Numbered from the stretch's first letter, positions 9,701 to 18,726 are shown. The stretch is DNA of 64,000 bases from Lyophyllum atratum (GCA_014905825.1 JACGCN010000005.1:248001-312000), one strand, 5' to 3'. The notes: a model not told the origin generated them from the letters alone. Program-made: numbers and translations.

Positions 9701-10415
9701 CCTTTCGATAACACGCTCCGATGATTTCAAAATCATTTGCGTTCCAGAATTCCGTCGCCTTTCCGTCAGGTCCCCATACTGGTAATGAAGGTATTCCTTC
9801 CCCTGATACTATAAGGGCGTTCCTAGCGTTTTCTAATCGTTTAAAAAGCAATATAGTTAGCTTTCTTAATACTTCCTTGTCCACCGTAAAAGTATAATAA
9901 AACTCGTTGTCGTATTCCAGGACGTTGGTCAGGAGTTGATCAAGTACTGCTATCTCTTCTTTAAAAAGAGTTCGGCTTTCGCTTCTTGTGAGGAAACGAG
10001 TGTTATCTATCCGAGAATCTTTATTCATAGCTTCTCCATGTTGGATAGCTTCAACCCATCGCGCTTTGATTCGTTTAGCTTGATCATTCTTCTCTGAGAA
10101 GAAGGAAGCGATCTTATTGCAAGCCAAAAATCCTACTTCCGATCGGGTATATGGATTGTTCCAAGTATTCACTTTTGGGAGAGGCATACTCAATCCTTCA
10201 AGTGGCGCGTTGTAATCTAACAGTTCCTTAGTTTTCGGAACGTTATCAACTTTCGAGCTTGCTGTCTGAGATCTCGGCGAAAGTGATCTTGTACGTTCAA
10301 ATTCCTGTCCCTCGACATTACTTGTACCTGCTTCGCCCTCATCACCAGGCCGGTTATCGTGCTCGTCCGGTTGCGCACTCTGCGAGTTGTTAGTCTTGCG
10401 CGCTTTCGGCGGCAT
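6726..10415 (-). CDS. gag-pro: Ty3-B gag-protease polyprotein, truncated
   Basis: A 1,229-codon frame. Residues about 1-420 are hydrophilic and low-complexity (S/D/K/R-rich). A capsid-like retrotransposon gag region follows at about 430-590 (WDGNTETLGRWMTK, then ESWYYS). A zinc-knuckle-like segment (CRHWGSGKHWDYEC) has Trp where the second metal ligand normally sits. Next is a retropepsin-like protease around residue 860 with active site VIIDSGSD. The C-terminus is the linker that precedes RT. The last two codons come from the LTR of Ty3-A, so the stop is a product of the insertion. In the intact element gag and pol were probably one long frame. Confidence 0.85.
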   Translation of the reverse strand: MPPKARKTNNSQSAQPDEHDNRPGDEGEAGTSNVEGQEFERTRSLSPRSQTASSKVDNVPKTKELLDYNAPLEGLSMPLPKVNTWNNPYTRSEVGFLACNKIASFFSEKNDQAKRIKARWVEAIQHGEAMNKDSRIDNTRFLTRSESRTLFKEEIAVLDQLLTNVLEYDNEFYYTFTVDKEVLRKLTILLFKRLENARNALIVSGEGIPSLPVWGPDGKATEFWNANDFEIIGACYRKDVEEFLGYLADHYEFKDEKGVSKGKDDVERNKHRHDDRLPQEARFDFDPDSISRYMQNSTRNHMRSFNNQNASVFGGGKHASTSRKYRDLFTGKPSGGRDTPPHMSQGRRGNNDGEESEESTHEGSRDYSDRKKRGDPEPSDGGSSDSDDDLRGPYRGDRKSTKPRKKDSNENTKERKDNAAREVQFENKLKMEVIPEWDGNTETLGRWMTKVNVLSERSDKVFQQLGTLVPQRLKGSAESWYYSQSASTRRKLEIDWSTLREGIGEYYMNRSYLDKQKSRANKAHYREPGYGRETPSEFYIRKKELIELVYDYSDREIINEIMNSVPKHWTSILTPHLYSRLEEFQIGIKYYEENLLALDVSRGLRPDYNYGGVNSREPYNNPKPYQNFKTARTNQVGWSKAASKPEFPKDDSNVSPRTTPEDKGARPCRHWGSGKHWDYECKYSRKGNRNARTNLVQVDDEERFAQNEYDDLYYGLSSDDEREDFDQPLQSNADDAQEDEPVADLEGESANQTTKSFNTQVNEVDGTYMSSKFESKPSLNRRSRRRFAKEVEKISYRVEVGNENEKMIRLKRIMARPPGCAFLGAKATETLVKINERDSEAIPVIIDSGSDITLISQRTLEGLMRSPKIRTGQRINLVQVTGSTTISGYVTLDLIFETDDGPITIEVEAYVVKGMSTPFILGNDFTDQYSISTIREEGHTRLQFGETGRSMEVHSSLNPKYEDEDGHAFKILTSPEIGQKISRIKTHRRAQLQKRRKLEKSRDRNVRSINQVIIAPGSSKEISVYTNYPFKSEYLYIERILATNRNHEDIYGAPDTLTSRSNPTLHVSNFSTFPVTIATGQVLGIAQDPSTWLDRKKRGSLKEEITRRHHVNLIKSLVDIQDSNSRAGSTKTARSEVNIGLNPALGIGIEEDPLAEAPVEGGPKTAEIPEGITNDSQLIEELDFSKELTEEQHQSLIEVIVKNRAVFGLNGKLGNFDTFVPVPLVPGTC

Positions 10416-10473
10416 GGTATCTCGCGGTATCGTTAAGTTCCCACGCTTGCGATAAGATTAGATATTGTAAGAC

Positions 10474-10494
10474 AGTTCCGGGTGTGTCCACCAA
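10474..10494 (-). other. Primer-binding site of Ty3-B
   Basis: Directly after the LTR end, the minus strand reads TTGGTGGACACACCCGGAACTG (first 20 considered). Its complement ends ...GTGTGTCCACCA, a plausible tRNA 3' end including CCA. I cannot name the tRNA. Confidence 0.65.
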
Positions 10495-11295
10495 TGTTAT
10501 GACTCGTTCGTAACTTTGGTGTATTCCAATGAATACACAGGTTCGTAGTTTAAGCTGAGGATCACAAGTGTTTCTTGAATAACTTGAGAATCCGTGAGAA
10601 TGATAAGAGAATAGATTGATGTCTTAAATTCTAATATATCGAACTAGCGTGTAATCGAAGACTAGCGCGAAGCAATAGTGTTCGATGAACTTAATCGTAG
10701 CGCGAAGCAATAGCGATTAAGTTAATTCTAAACGATATGATAGCGCGCGGCAATATCAAACGTTTAGCGTATTCGTGGGTAACGAGTACTTAGTTCACAC
10801 TTGGGTTGAAGTTCAAAAGATAAAAGATAGATTCGATATAATGTTTACATGAAGTCTTATAACTAAAGATGCATTTTGTTCTAGAAGGTTCTTGTGAGTT
10901 CCTCAAGAGTTGAGAACTCGCTAAGAGTTGCCGGCGTGATCTTGATCTTTGGAGGTGAACGCGCATGTTGCCCGAATTAGGTATCTCGGTGTTTGCCGAG
11001 TTCGGGATCGGCGCGTTCGGCTTATCAGCCTCTCTGCAGTCAAGGCGCGTCGACAAGTCTAGCGTTCGAGTCTTCAAAAGTGCAAAGCTTTTAAGAATAT
11101 GAGTTAGCGCGTTTTGGTTGACAAGGCGCGCGCAACAAGTCAAGAGTTCAATTCTGTGAAAGTGAAAAGTTTTTATAAGTACGAGAGATGTTTACTAACA
11201 GTTGAATGTTAGTTAAAAGGTAAAGGTAAGTCGTAATCAAAGGTAAATGTGAAGTAAAAGGTAAGTAAGAGGTAAGTATCGGTATTCCCATAACA
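10495..11295 (-). repeat. 5' LTR of Ty3-B (801 bp)
   Basis: The ends are TGTTATG and CATAACA (7-bp inverted repeat). On the minus strand a TATAAAAAC box lies near 11171-11179, so the 3' two-thirds of the LTR would be transcribed as leader. That leader is unusually rich in perfect or near-perfect stem-loops: 10519-10538 (GTGTATTC/GAATACAC), 10654-10767 (three in a row), and 10971-11006 (CCCGAA..CTCGG/CCGAG TTCGGG). Confidence 0.85.
10654..10767 (-). other. Array of three stem-loops with a shared 11-nt loop in the Ty3-B LTR
   Basis: Hairpin 1: stem 10654-10664/10676-10686 with one mismatch. Hairpin 2: stem 10688-10699/10711-10723 with one bulged base. Hairpin 3: stem 10728-10742/10754-10767 with a small internal loop. 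The loops (10665-10675, 10700-10710, 10743-10753) read GCGCGAAGCAA, GCGCGAAGCAA and GCGCGCGGCAA, each closed by TA/TA. The stems have unrelated sequences but still pair, which argues for a selected structure. Whether it acts as RNA (packaging, dimerisation, translation) or DNA is unknown. Confidence 0.75.
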
Positions 11296-11297
11296 CC

Positions 11298-11474
11298 GAC
11301 GCGATGATCAAGAATGAACATCAGGTCCGCGTGCTTCACGTCCCTGGAAAGGAGAACACGATTGCGGATATGTTATCACGTGGGAGGTTTGGTGCCGCAC
11401 TTGAATATGAACCGAGCCTTCTCATTAACCCCTTCGAACCTCTTCCCGAACTACTTGGACCCCTGCAGAAATGA
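11298..11474 (+). pseudogene. C-terminal RNase H fragment of the YR retrotransposon
   Basis: The frame from 11298 encodes the typical end of a retroelement RNase H (VRVLHVPGKENTIADMLSRG) and then about 30 residues to a stop TGA at 11472-11474. That stop overlaps the ATG of the recombinase ORF as ATGA. The N-terminal part is displaced beyond the Ty3-B insertion. Confidence 0.8.
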
Positions 11475-12472
11475 TCAACTCAGGCGTCCCATCAAGGCAG
11501 CCCAACCGCGTGGCCTGGCCTCTCGAGCGACTTCTCAGGGAGCGGTCGCTCGCACTCGGGTGTGCCATCGACACATCGACCTCGAAAAATTACGGTTCTG
11601 CACTTAACTCCTATCTCAACTTCGTCCACTTGCACGAGCTCCCTGTCGAGCCCACCCCCGACACACTGTCTTTTTTCGTTGTCTACATGTCCCACCACAT
11701 CCAACCGAGCTCGGTCACTACTTACCTCTCAGGTATTGTAAATCAACTTGAACCCTATTTCCCCGATGTGCGCGCGACAAGGAGCGCCCCATTGGTAAAG
11801 AAGACCCTCGCCGGCTGTCTCCGTCTCCGAGGCGTCGCTACGACACGCAAACACCCTTTGTCACGCGGCGACCTTTGCGAGGTCCTGCGGCATTACGCCG
11901 GGTCCACCGACCACGATGACCTCCTTTTTGTGACTCAGCTCCTCACGGGTTTCGACGCCCTGCTGCGTTTAGGGGAGTTGACTTACCCAGACGACAGAGC
12001 CTTGCACGACTTTAGGAAGGTCACCAAGGTCACATCTGTCGTCGTCTCCCACGACCAATATGAGTTCTTGCTTCCTGGTAACAAGACTGATCACATATTC
12101 GAAGGCAACAAGATTATCGTGAGAGCGAATGCTCACGAGTTGAACCCCTACCCCCATTTCCTCGCCTATCTCCTCTCTCGCAACACTCGTTTCCCCCTAT
12201 CACAGGAGCTCTGGTTGATGAAGGACGGTCGTGTTCTGACCCGGAGGTTTTTCATCAAGCGGCTTCGCGCCTTTTTTGACAAGAGCATCGCGGGACAGTC
12301 AATGCGGGCGGGCGGGGCGACGTTCCTGGCGGAAATGGGTGTTCCACCCCATCTCATTCAGGCTCGAGGCCGTTGGTCGTCAGATACCTTCCAGATTTAC
12401 GTCAGAAAGAGCCCGGTTCTGATACAGGCCCTTCTGTTTGGAAGCCGGCGGGGAGCTCCCGTCGTGACTTGA
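11471..12472 (+). CDS. Tyrosine recombinase of a DIRS/Ngaro-like retrotransposon (333 aa)
   Basis: An intact frame with an N-terminal SAM-like core-binding region (residues about 15-130) and a C-terminal catalytic domain. Catalytic landmarks are the first Arg in FDALLRLGEL (about residue 168), the box SMRAGGATFLAEMG (about 278) and the terminal RGRWSSDTFQIYVRK containing the nucleophile Tyr. The His that usually sits three residues before the second Arg (HSLR) is Gln here (QSMR). This enzyme would integrate circular cDNA without target duplication. The start overlaps the upstream stop, suggesting coupled translation. The ORF is intact although the rest of the element is broken. Confidence 0.85.
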   Translation: MINSGVPSRQPNRVAWPLERLLRERSLALGCAIDTSTSKNYGSALNSYLNFVHLHELPVEPTPDTLSFFVVYMSHHIQPSSVTTYLSGIVNQLEPYFPDVRATRSAPLVKKTLAGCLRLRGVATTRKHPLSRGDLCEVLRHYAGSTDHDDLLFVTQLLTGFDALLRLGELTYPDDRALHDFRKVTKVTSVVVSHDQYEFLLPGNKTDHIFEGNKIIVRANAHELNPYPHFLAYLLSRNTRFPLSQELWLMKDGRVLTRRFFIKRLRAFFDKSIAGQSMRAGGATFLAEMGVPPHLIQARGRWSSDTFQIYVRKSPVLIQALLFGSRRGAPVVT

Positions 12473-13216
12473 TTTTCTTCTTATCATCTTGGACTCTAGA
12501 GCCGAACTTGGACTCGAACATCGATACTTATATTACGGACTCTCTCAGAGCAGCACCACCTCGGACATTTCTTCGGACTAGTATCTCGTCTCACGCTACG
12601 TAGTACTCTTTTTCCTCTTTTTCTTTTCTTTCTCCTCCCATCGCTACGCTCATCTTTATAGGATTTTAGCCGTACCTAAAGTTCAGAAAAATACATAAGC
12701 CGGACCTGGACAGGCTCCCAGAGCTATCCCGTCGCACGGTCCGGTTTTCACCTATCCACTTGTGCCTCTGATCCACGCTTGCCCGATCATTGGTTTTCAC
12801 CAAGTGCTCAGCGTATGTACACTCTGAAAGTATCGTCGCACTAGTACTACTCAGTCGCCCTGCCGTCACGTACTGAAAGAACTTTACAGGATATGGATTA
12901 CTCTAACAAAACGCTGTAAGGAGCTATCGACGAAGAACATCTAGTACAACTTCAAGTTTGGGAAACAAAATCTGTGTTACGTACATCAATAGAATAATGG
13001 TCAAATTGCTGCAATGTTCATACCCCACATTTTCCAGGTGGTTGCTAGCAGCGTCGACAGCTCAGAGCGCTCATGATTCGACGACAGAGGCAGATATCCG
13101 AGTCCTGATCGCCACCGCTCGGCTAGATCCGAATTACGCCATCTTATCCGATAACAAACTAATCCAGTCCTTACTCATCCGCCCAAAACTTGTCACCACC
13201 GCTCCCTAGTAGTACC
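12473..13216. other. No gene seen; presumed 3' remnant of the YR element and intergenic DNA
   Basis: Contains a pyrimidine-rich stretch (about 12605-12645) and no credible coding frame. No terminal repeats of the YR element could be recognised here. Confidence 0.5.
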
Positions 13217-14117
13217 ATGGCGAGCACAAACCTATACCAAGTCACATCTCCCACACATTTCCAGGAACTTCTCTCCGCCGACCTCAATCGTGTATCGCTG
13301 ATAAACTTCTGGGCACCATGGGCTGAACCATGCAAGCAGATGAACGAGGTGGTGAAGGAGCTTGCGAAGAAATACCCAGCTGCGCTGGTTCTAGACGTGC
13401 GTAATGGCTGCATCTTTCATATGCGGATCCTGACATTGCATTCATCTGGCAGGTCGAAGCTGAAACGCAATCAGACATCGCTGAATCTTTCGATGTCGAG
13501 GCAGTCCCCTTGTTCGTGATCCTTCGGGTGCGGGCCTTGCTTCTTAGTTCTGACTTCCTCTAATATCTCCTAATACAGGGACATACCCTGCTCGAACGTG
13601 TTTCCGGTGCCGATGCCCCAGCTCTGACACAAGCCCTCGCGAAACATGTAACGGGACAGGTGCCGAAACCACTTTCCCAAACAAATCAAGCCCCCGCTCC
13701 CGCCTCCAACGTAGATCTCTCATCACACCCATCGGAAAAGCAAGAAACACCGGAAGAGCTGGAGCAGCGGATGCGGAAGCTGATGAACCAGAGCAAGGTG
13801 GTGTTGTTCATGAAAGGCAGCCCAGATGCACCGCGCTGTGGATTTTCGCGGAAGATCTCTGGTCTTCTCAATGACAACAGCATTGAGTTCTCTCACTTTG
13901 ATATTCTGACGGATGAAGCCGTTCGGCAAGGTACTGCTCTGTTTTTTTTTCTAGGCAGGATTAGACCTCTCAATGTTTTCTCGCTACAGGGCTCAAGAAG
14001 CTCAACGATTGGCCGACATTCCCGCAGCTTATCGTTAAGGGGGAGCTCGTCGGTGGTTTAGATATCGTACAGGAGATGGTGGAAAGCGGGGAATTGAAGG
14101 AGGTTGTTGCCCAGTAA
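13217..14117 (+). CDS. Monothiol CGFS glutaredoxin of the Grx3/Grx4 (PICOT) type, 244 aa
   Basis: Exons 13217-13396, 13453-13527, 13579-13930, 13990-14117; every junction is GT-AG and in phase. Residues about 5-110 form a thioredoxin-like domain ([12 protein letters not shown]: WAxxC with a single Cys). A short Pro/Ala/Ser linker follows, then a glutaredoxin domain with the monothiol active site APRCGFSRK and the glutathione-binding [11 protein letters not shown] and GGLDIV segments. Length equals yeast Grx4. Family knowledge: cytosolic/nuclear Grx3/4 proteins bind a glutathione-coordinated [2Fe-2S] cluster and deliver iron status to regulators such as iron-responsive transcription factors. 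Start chosen at ATG in ACCATGG, giving the full thioredoxin domain. Confidence 0.93.
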
Positions 14118-14478
14118 GTTCGTTGCGCGGTGTTCTGTACTAGATTGGATACGCTTTCGTCAACCATTAGTTTTGGTTTTTTTTCACGTAGGTGAATATA
14201 CCTTGCTTTAAGTTAGACTATGATGCAGGACGGTGGTTCGGACCAGAGAATCCGAAGAGGATAACCTGCCCCCGACTCAACCGCCGTTTCGTTCACGTGA
14301 TGCAGTCGCGTCACAAAAATTGGGATGAGCCTGAAACTTAGTTCGCGATTTTGTAGCCTGGACCACAGTTGCAGCGACGCTGAACACCAGGTATTTGGTC
14401 AGCTTCCTTTCTTCAGCAGTCTTTTTCGAGAAGATCACCGAACACTGATATTTGCTTCAGGTACAATAGGGAATCAGG
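14118..14478. other. Intergenic, no feature seen
   Basis: 361 bp between the glutaredoxin stop and the MYND gene. Presumed terminator and promoter, no recognisable element. Confidence 0.5.
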
Positions 14479-15489
14479 ATGAACGACGAAATGCGAGCCC
14501 GAATGCAGGCACTGGGCAGATCTATGGACGACCCGTCGAAAGGACGGTGAGGACATAGAACCGGTTGCGTTATTTATCTTTTTCTCATACACATATATCT
14601 TGACAGGCCTATATCTGAGCTCATCAAAACAAACGACATGCTTCGAGGTTGGGAGTCGCAGCGACTCCGAACCTACTTCACCTCCATATGCATGGAGCCT
14701 TCCCGGGACCTTGACGATTTTGGGAAGGTCGTCGCATCGGGAAACCTGTCCTTAGTCCAGATGAACTTCTTGATACGAGTGGGAGACAATTTAGCTGGTA
14801 CGCCTGACGCGGACGGTGCGGATGTCATTGCACACGCCGCTGCTGCCAAAGAGCTGTACGACCTCCGCTGGGGCCCCACGAAGACACCAATATACAATCT
14901 CCTCGGTCTCATGTCCATCATCGTCCCTTCGCGCCGCGCCATCTACATGGACATTGCCCGGTTCCTAATCGAGACGGCGAAAGTTCCTGTCGATGGCGTG
15001 GACCTGTCGGGGACTACTGCGCTCTCGCACTGCTTCTCGACGAAGCCTGGATTCGACTTCGAGTATGCGCAGATGCTCTACGATGCAGGCGGAGATGTGA
15101 ACCACAGGAATCGCTACGGGTCCACAGTCGCGCAGGAGATCACCCAGGTCTACCTATTCCACGACCCGAGTGCCGTAGCAAAGGCGGTTCAGTCCTTCGA
15201 TTGGTTCCTGGCCCATGGCGGAAACGTTGATATCGAAGATGGAGACGCATTGACCGTGAGGGGCATTGTTGAGAAACTTAGATCTCGCGTCCCCAAGCTG
15301 AAGCTGGCTATGGATAAGGAGTACAAGAGACGAGCGGATAGAGGGGATAGGTGTTGCACCTTCTGCGGAGGGGAGGACAACAAGCTGCTACTTTGTGGTC
15401 GCTGCAAGAAGGCCCGATACTGCCGGCCTTCTGGACGCAACTGTCAGAAGGCCGACTGGCCGAGGCATAAACGGCAGTGCAAAGCCTAA
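14479..15489 (+). CDS. MYND-finger protein with ankyrin-like repeats (about 306 aa)
   Basis: Exons 14479-14546 and 14607-15489, one 60-nt intron in phase. The middle region has ankyrin-like helices (DLSGTTALSHCF, then YDAGGDVNHRNRYGSTVAQ, then LAHGGNVDIEDGD), typical of two or three degenerate ankyrin repeats. The C-terminus is a MYND zinc finger: CTFCGGEDNKLLLCGRCKKA, then YC, NCQ, W, H, C, ending QCKA at the stop. MYND fingers bind proline-rich partners. The target here is unknown. Such ankyrin-MYND proteins are expanded in Agaricomycetes. It is distinct in architecture from the MYND gene at 28-29 kb. Confidence 0.85.
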
Positions 15490-16791
15490 AAGCCTGAGTG
15501 AGACACAAACCCACTCCTCTGTATCTCCATTCCAATCAGTAATCTCTGTGGCAAACCAATCAGGTCGAGGCTGCGTATGGTCTGGGTGAGTCCCCGCGAA
15601 TATCCTGGCTATGCATCCGCCTGATATGACCATAGCTATCCCGGATTACTTTCCATGCATGTATATAATATTAGGCATGTACGACCCGCCTCTTACTCCA
15701 CCTTTCATCCATTGACGACGTTTATTCTAGGCACTGCTTTGGCCGTTGCCGAGAATGTATTGAGGCCAATAATATCAAGTTCGAGGCCAGAAGGACGGAA
15801 AATCGTTCCTGAGAAGCCTGTTCGTTATTCGTGGACAACTGATACTGCACCCGCATCGAATTCTGCCCAAGAGCAATCGACAGTCCGAGGTGAATTTTAA
15901 TCTTCCTCCACCGACAGTGTTCACTTTCACACGTCGTGCCCCCCCGGACCTGGGTTCTTTCGGCATGGACAAACATATTCCTATATAAACTTACTCCTGC
16001 ACGTCAGAGCGATCAGGCCCGACCATCGGGGGAACGCCGGGCTAAGGAACTGGCGGATTTGCCTCTCCAGTGGCAAGAATTCTTTCTGTCAACACTCATT
16101 TCAATATCGTCATTTATATCGTCATTTCACACTGAATACTATGTGAACATAGTCATCTAATTCTACACAGCGGGCGTGTCAAGGAAGGCCCTTCGAACCG
16201 CTTGCTTCGGGGAACATAGCACCGTACCTTCGAGCTTCCTCCCAGCTCCGCCTCGCCCACGATCCCTCCCACACTAGTGCACAGTCACACAGGCACCGAA
16301 CTTTGCAGGATTGATCATATTACATACGCGAGTTCGTCCACTTTTATGTGTCTTCGCAGGCCATCTCACCCCGTGTTCGCCAGTTCAGGGTTTTCATACG
16401 CGGCGGCCCCCTGCGTCGTCGTCAGAGACCTTTGCTTGCGCCCTTATGTACTTGTTCCAAATCTATTCAAGCGCGCTTCACATCGTTCCTTTCGTGGAAA
16501 ATCGCAATTTCCAAGTCTCTGGGTTTCATTCTCCTTGTTTGCCTTCGAGGTCCCTTTGAGATGATGCCACATGCTCATCAATTCTGATATCACCATTTCG
16601 TCATCACGAGATTTCGTTATGTTCTACGTAAATCTCCGTCGGATTGCGCACCACACTTCTATCAAGGACCGACCAGTGGTCGTTCATGCATTGCATATGG
16701 GCGCCTTCTCGTTCGGCGGCGGTAATGAATTCCCCGTTTCTCATCATTCAATGCGCCTTTCCTGACATGAAGTATGAACAGCTCTTTAATG
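15490..16791. other. Intergenic, no supportable gene
   Basis: About 1.3 kb with only short overlapping frames in several phases (for example three around 16280-16580) that lack splice-consistent continuity or recognisable domains. Confidence 0.5.
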
Positions 16792-17251
16792 TCAGAACAT
16801 CATCACAGAAGACTGATAATGTGGCGCTGTAGAGACACAGCTATCTACGTCTATTCCCTGATCAATCCTTCGAAGGCTCTTGTCAGATTTTGACATACCT
16901 CCACGTTGAACAAGGGGGTTAAGGATGTTGTGGGCATTGCGCGCCTCGATTGCGGTTTGACTCCCAATAGAGAGCCTGTCCGTCACGCCTGTCAAGGTGG
17001 CTACTGCTTCATTTAACCTCTCTGATGTACAGGCATCTCTCGAGTATGTTCCTGTTAAAGTACGTCTTCGATTAATGTGACTTCTGGAAGTTCCGGACCA
17101 TCTCGATCTGCTGGAGGGTTGGCGGGTCCGGCCTATCAACAATCAACGTAACGTCGGAGAAGTTTCGATCGCATGGAGGAGGAACATCATTCATCCTTGG
17201 AGAATAGACAGGTGAGCTGCCTCGAGGCTTTCCTCGAACACGGACGTCCAT
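16792..17251 (-). CDS. Possible small gene of unknown function
   Basis: An ATG at 17251 opens a frame with natural-looking composition (MDVRVRGKPRGSS, then NFSDVTLIVDRPDPPTLQQ). A second open stretch at about 16800-17060 (NEAVATLTGVTDRLSIGSQ) could be a downstream exon. The joining intron is uncertain, since several donor/acceptor pairs are possible around 17050-17110. No family recognised. It may be a broken gene. Confidence 0.3.
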
Positions 17252-17728
17252 GCTCCGTCAACATATGATCGCCACGGGCCGGTTTTAGGATTGATATGTT
17301 TTCAACAGATTTCGATGCCAAACCCAAATCCAGCCTGTTTGGAGTTCACAACTTCGACCACTCCGACCCTCCCGTACGCGTCCTATTGTGATATCTTTTC
17401 CATTCATCAGCAGGATACTAAACGCAATGTGCACCTTTTCTCAGCTTTTCAACTCCTGCCTTCTGAATTGGATCTAATCTAATCTCACAGGTCCCCCATC
17501 ATCCAAACACGCGCTTGCCACGTGCCGTAATCTTGACATGGTGACACCTGGGGTTTTGCTTCCGAACTTATCAGTGGTCTCAGTCCGGCCATGCACTAGC
17601 CTCGCACGAGTACTTGATTTGCTGATAGATTGATAGTGCAAAACGTTACCCAGACGTCAGCAACATCCCGGCCTCTTGTCGTGCTTCATTGCCTTGAAGC
17701 ACGGTCGATAAGGCTGCAATACGGATCT
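17252..17728. other. Intergenic, no feature seen
   Basis: No coding frame or repeat recognised. It would hold the isochorismatase-like gene promoter. Confidence 0.5.
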
Positions 17729-18331
17729 ATGTTCGCCATACCCCACCCCGACGCCTCCCATGCGATAACCCCAGATTCCCGGCGCGTATTACTCCTCCTG
17801 GATATCCAGGAGTCCATGCTCGCTGATCCGCCCGTCGGCGTACCCGAATCCAAGTCGGTCAAGCTCAACCTCGACCATATTCTAGTACAGGCGCGGAAAG
17901 CGAGACCGCAGCCGCTCATCGTCCATGTCCGGAATACCGGAGATGTTGGCGATCCGGACGAGCCAAATACGGCTGGGTGGGAGCTCATCTTCCCTCCGCA
18001 GCCTGCGGAGCGCGTAATCGATAAGCGGAAGAACAATGCATTCGCGGGCACGAACTTGGGCGACATCATACCACCCGATGCGGAGATCGTCGTCGCTGGC
18101 TTTCAGACGGATTTCTCGATCAGAGCTACTTGCAGCGATGCGCTCAAGAGGGGAAATGAGGTGTTGTTAATACGGGGTGCTCATGCGACGCATGATCGGA
18201 TTGAGGTGCTACACGGTGGGGGGATCACACCAGCATTTCGCATAGAAGCCGAGATTGAAGCAGAGCTAGAGGAGGCAGGGGTTCATCTTCTAAATATGGA
18301 GGATCTTCCAGGAATATTCACAGGTCGTTGA
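17729..18331 (+). CDS. Isochorismatase-fold (cysteine hydrolase-like) protein, 200 aa, nucleophile replaced
   Basis: Single exon from ATG 17729; upstream in-frame codons lack an ATG. The fold landmarks are present: the first catalytic Asp in LLLLDIQESM, the Lys in KRKNNAFAGTNL, and the segment GFQTDFSIRATCSDAL followed by NEVLLIRGAHAT. In active members the residue after TDx is Cys (TDxCVxxT). Here it is Ser. Members hydrolyse C-N or vinyl-ether bonds (isochorismatase, nicotinamidase, N-carbamoyl hydrolases). With the nucleophile changed this protein may be inactive, a binder, or use Ser. A nearby Cys three residues on cannot simply substitute. Substrate not predictable. Confidence 0.85.
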   Translation: MFAIPHPDASHAITPDSRRVLLLLDIQESMLADPPVGVPESKSVKLNLDHILVQARKARPQPLIVHVRNTGDVGDPDEPNTAGWELIFPPQPAERVIDKRKNNAFAGTNLGDIIPPDAEIVVAGFQTDFSIRATCSDALKRGNEVLLIRGAHATHDRIEVLHGGGITPAFRIEAEIEAELEEAGVHLLNMEDLPGIFTGR

Positions 18332-18726
18332 CACTACCCGTCGTGCGTGCCCTCTCGATAGTCCTTGCATATCATGTTAACGTTATACATGTTGCAGGTT
18401 AGGGTCGATGCCTTCATACTACCCTCAATTTATGGGCATTTAAATTTTAGGGATCTGGGCTTCCTTTGCCCTACCTTTCTTGTACAACAATTTACTACCC
18501 TAATGGGCGCTACACGAAATTCGATAATCTGTGGTGTTGTTGTCTAGCCCGACTATCACGCTTTGAATGCATTCAACTTGAGAACCTAGGCAAGAAGTTA
18601 GAACATGGACTGAGTGACTCAAAAAGCGCTTGCCGCATTTGGCAACCCTCGTTGTTCTTGTTTGGCAAGGGCTTTAGGTTGTGTGGGCGAGATTGTCGAT
18701 GGACGACGTTGTTCCGAACTTCTATC
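18332..18726. other. Intergenic, no feature seen
   Basis: No coding continuity. Contains the downstream region of the isochorismatase-like gene and the promoter of the PIG-X-like gene. Confidence 0.5.

Larger units (their letters stand above)
6732..11295 (-). mobile_element. Ty3/gypsy element Ty3-B, 5' part only (LTR, gag-protease)
   Basis: Read on the minus strand: 5' LTR (11295-10495), primer-binding site, then a gag-protease frame. The frame is cut at 6732 by the insertion of Ty3-A, just before RT would begin. The linker before RT resembles that of Ty3-A (EGGPKTAE, then VFGL-G-LG-F), so the two are relatives in opposite orientation. The rest of pol should lie left of Ty3-A's unseen 5' LTR. 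Its own right-hand junction falls inside the RNase H domain of another retroelement, giving a predicted CCGAC target duplication. Confidence 0.87.
11296..12472 (+). mobile_element. Tyrosine-recombinase (DIRS/Ngaro-like) retrotransposon, 3' part
   Basis: The remnant holds the end of an RNase H domain followed by a tyrosine recombinase ORF, the order found in YR retrotransposons (RT-RNase H-YR) and not in Ty3 elements. The left edge is the LTR of Ty3-B, which inserted into it. I could not identify the split direct repeats or inverted repeats expected at the 3' end in 12473-13200. The class is therefore assigned from domain order and recombinase type. Confidence 0.75.
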
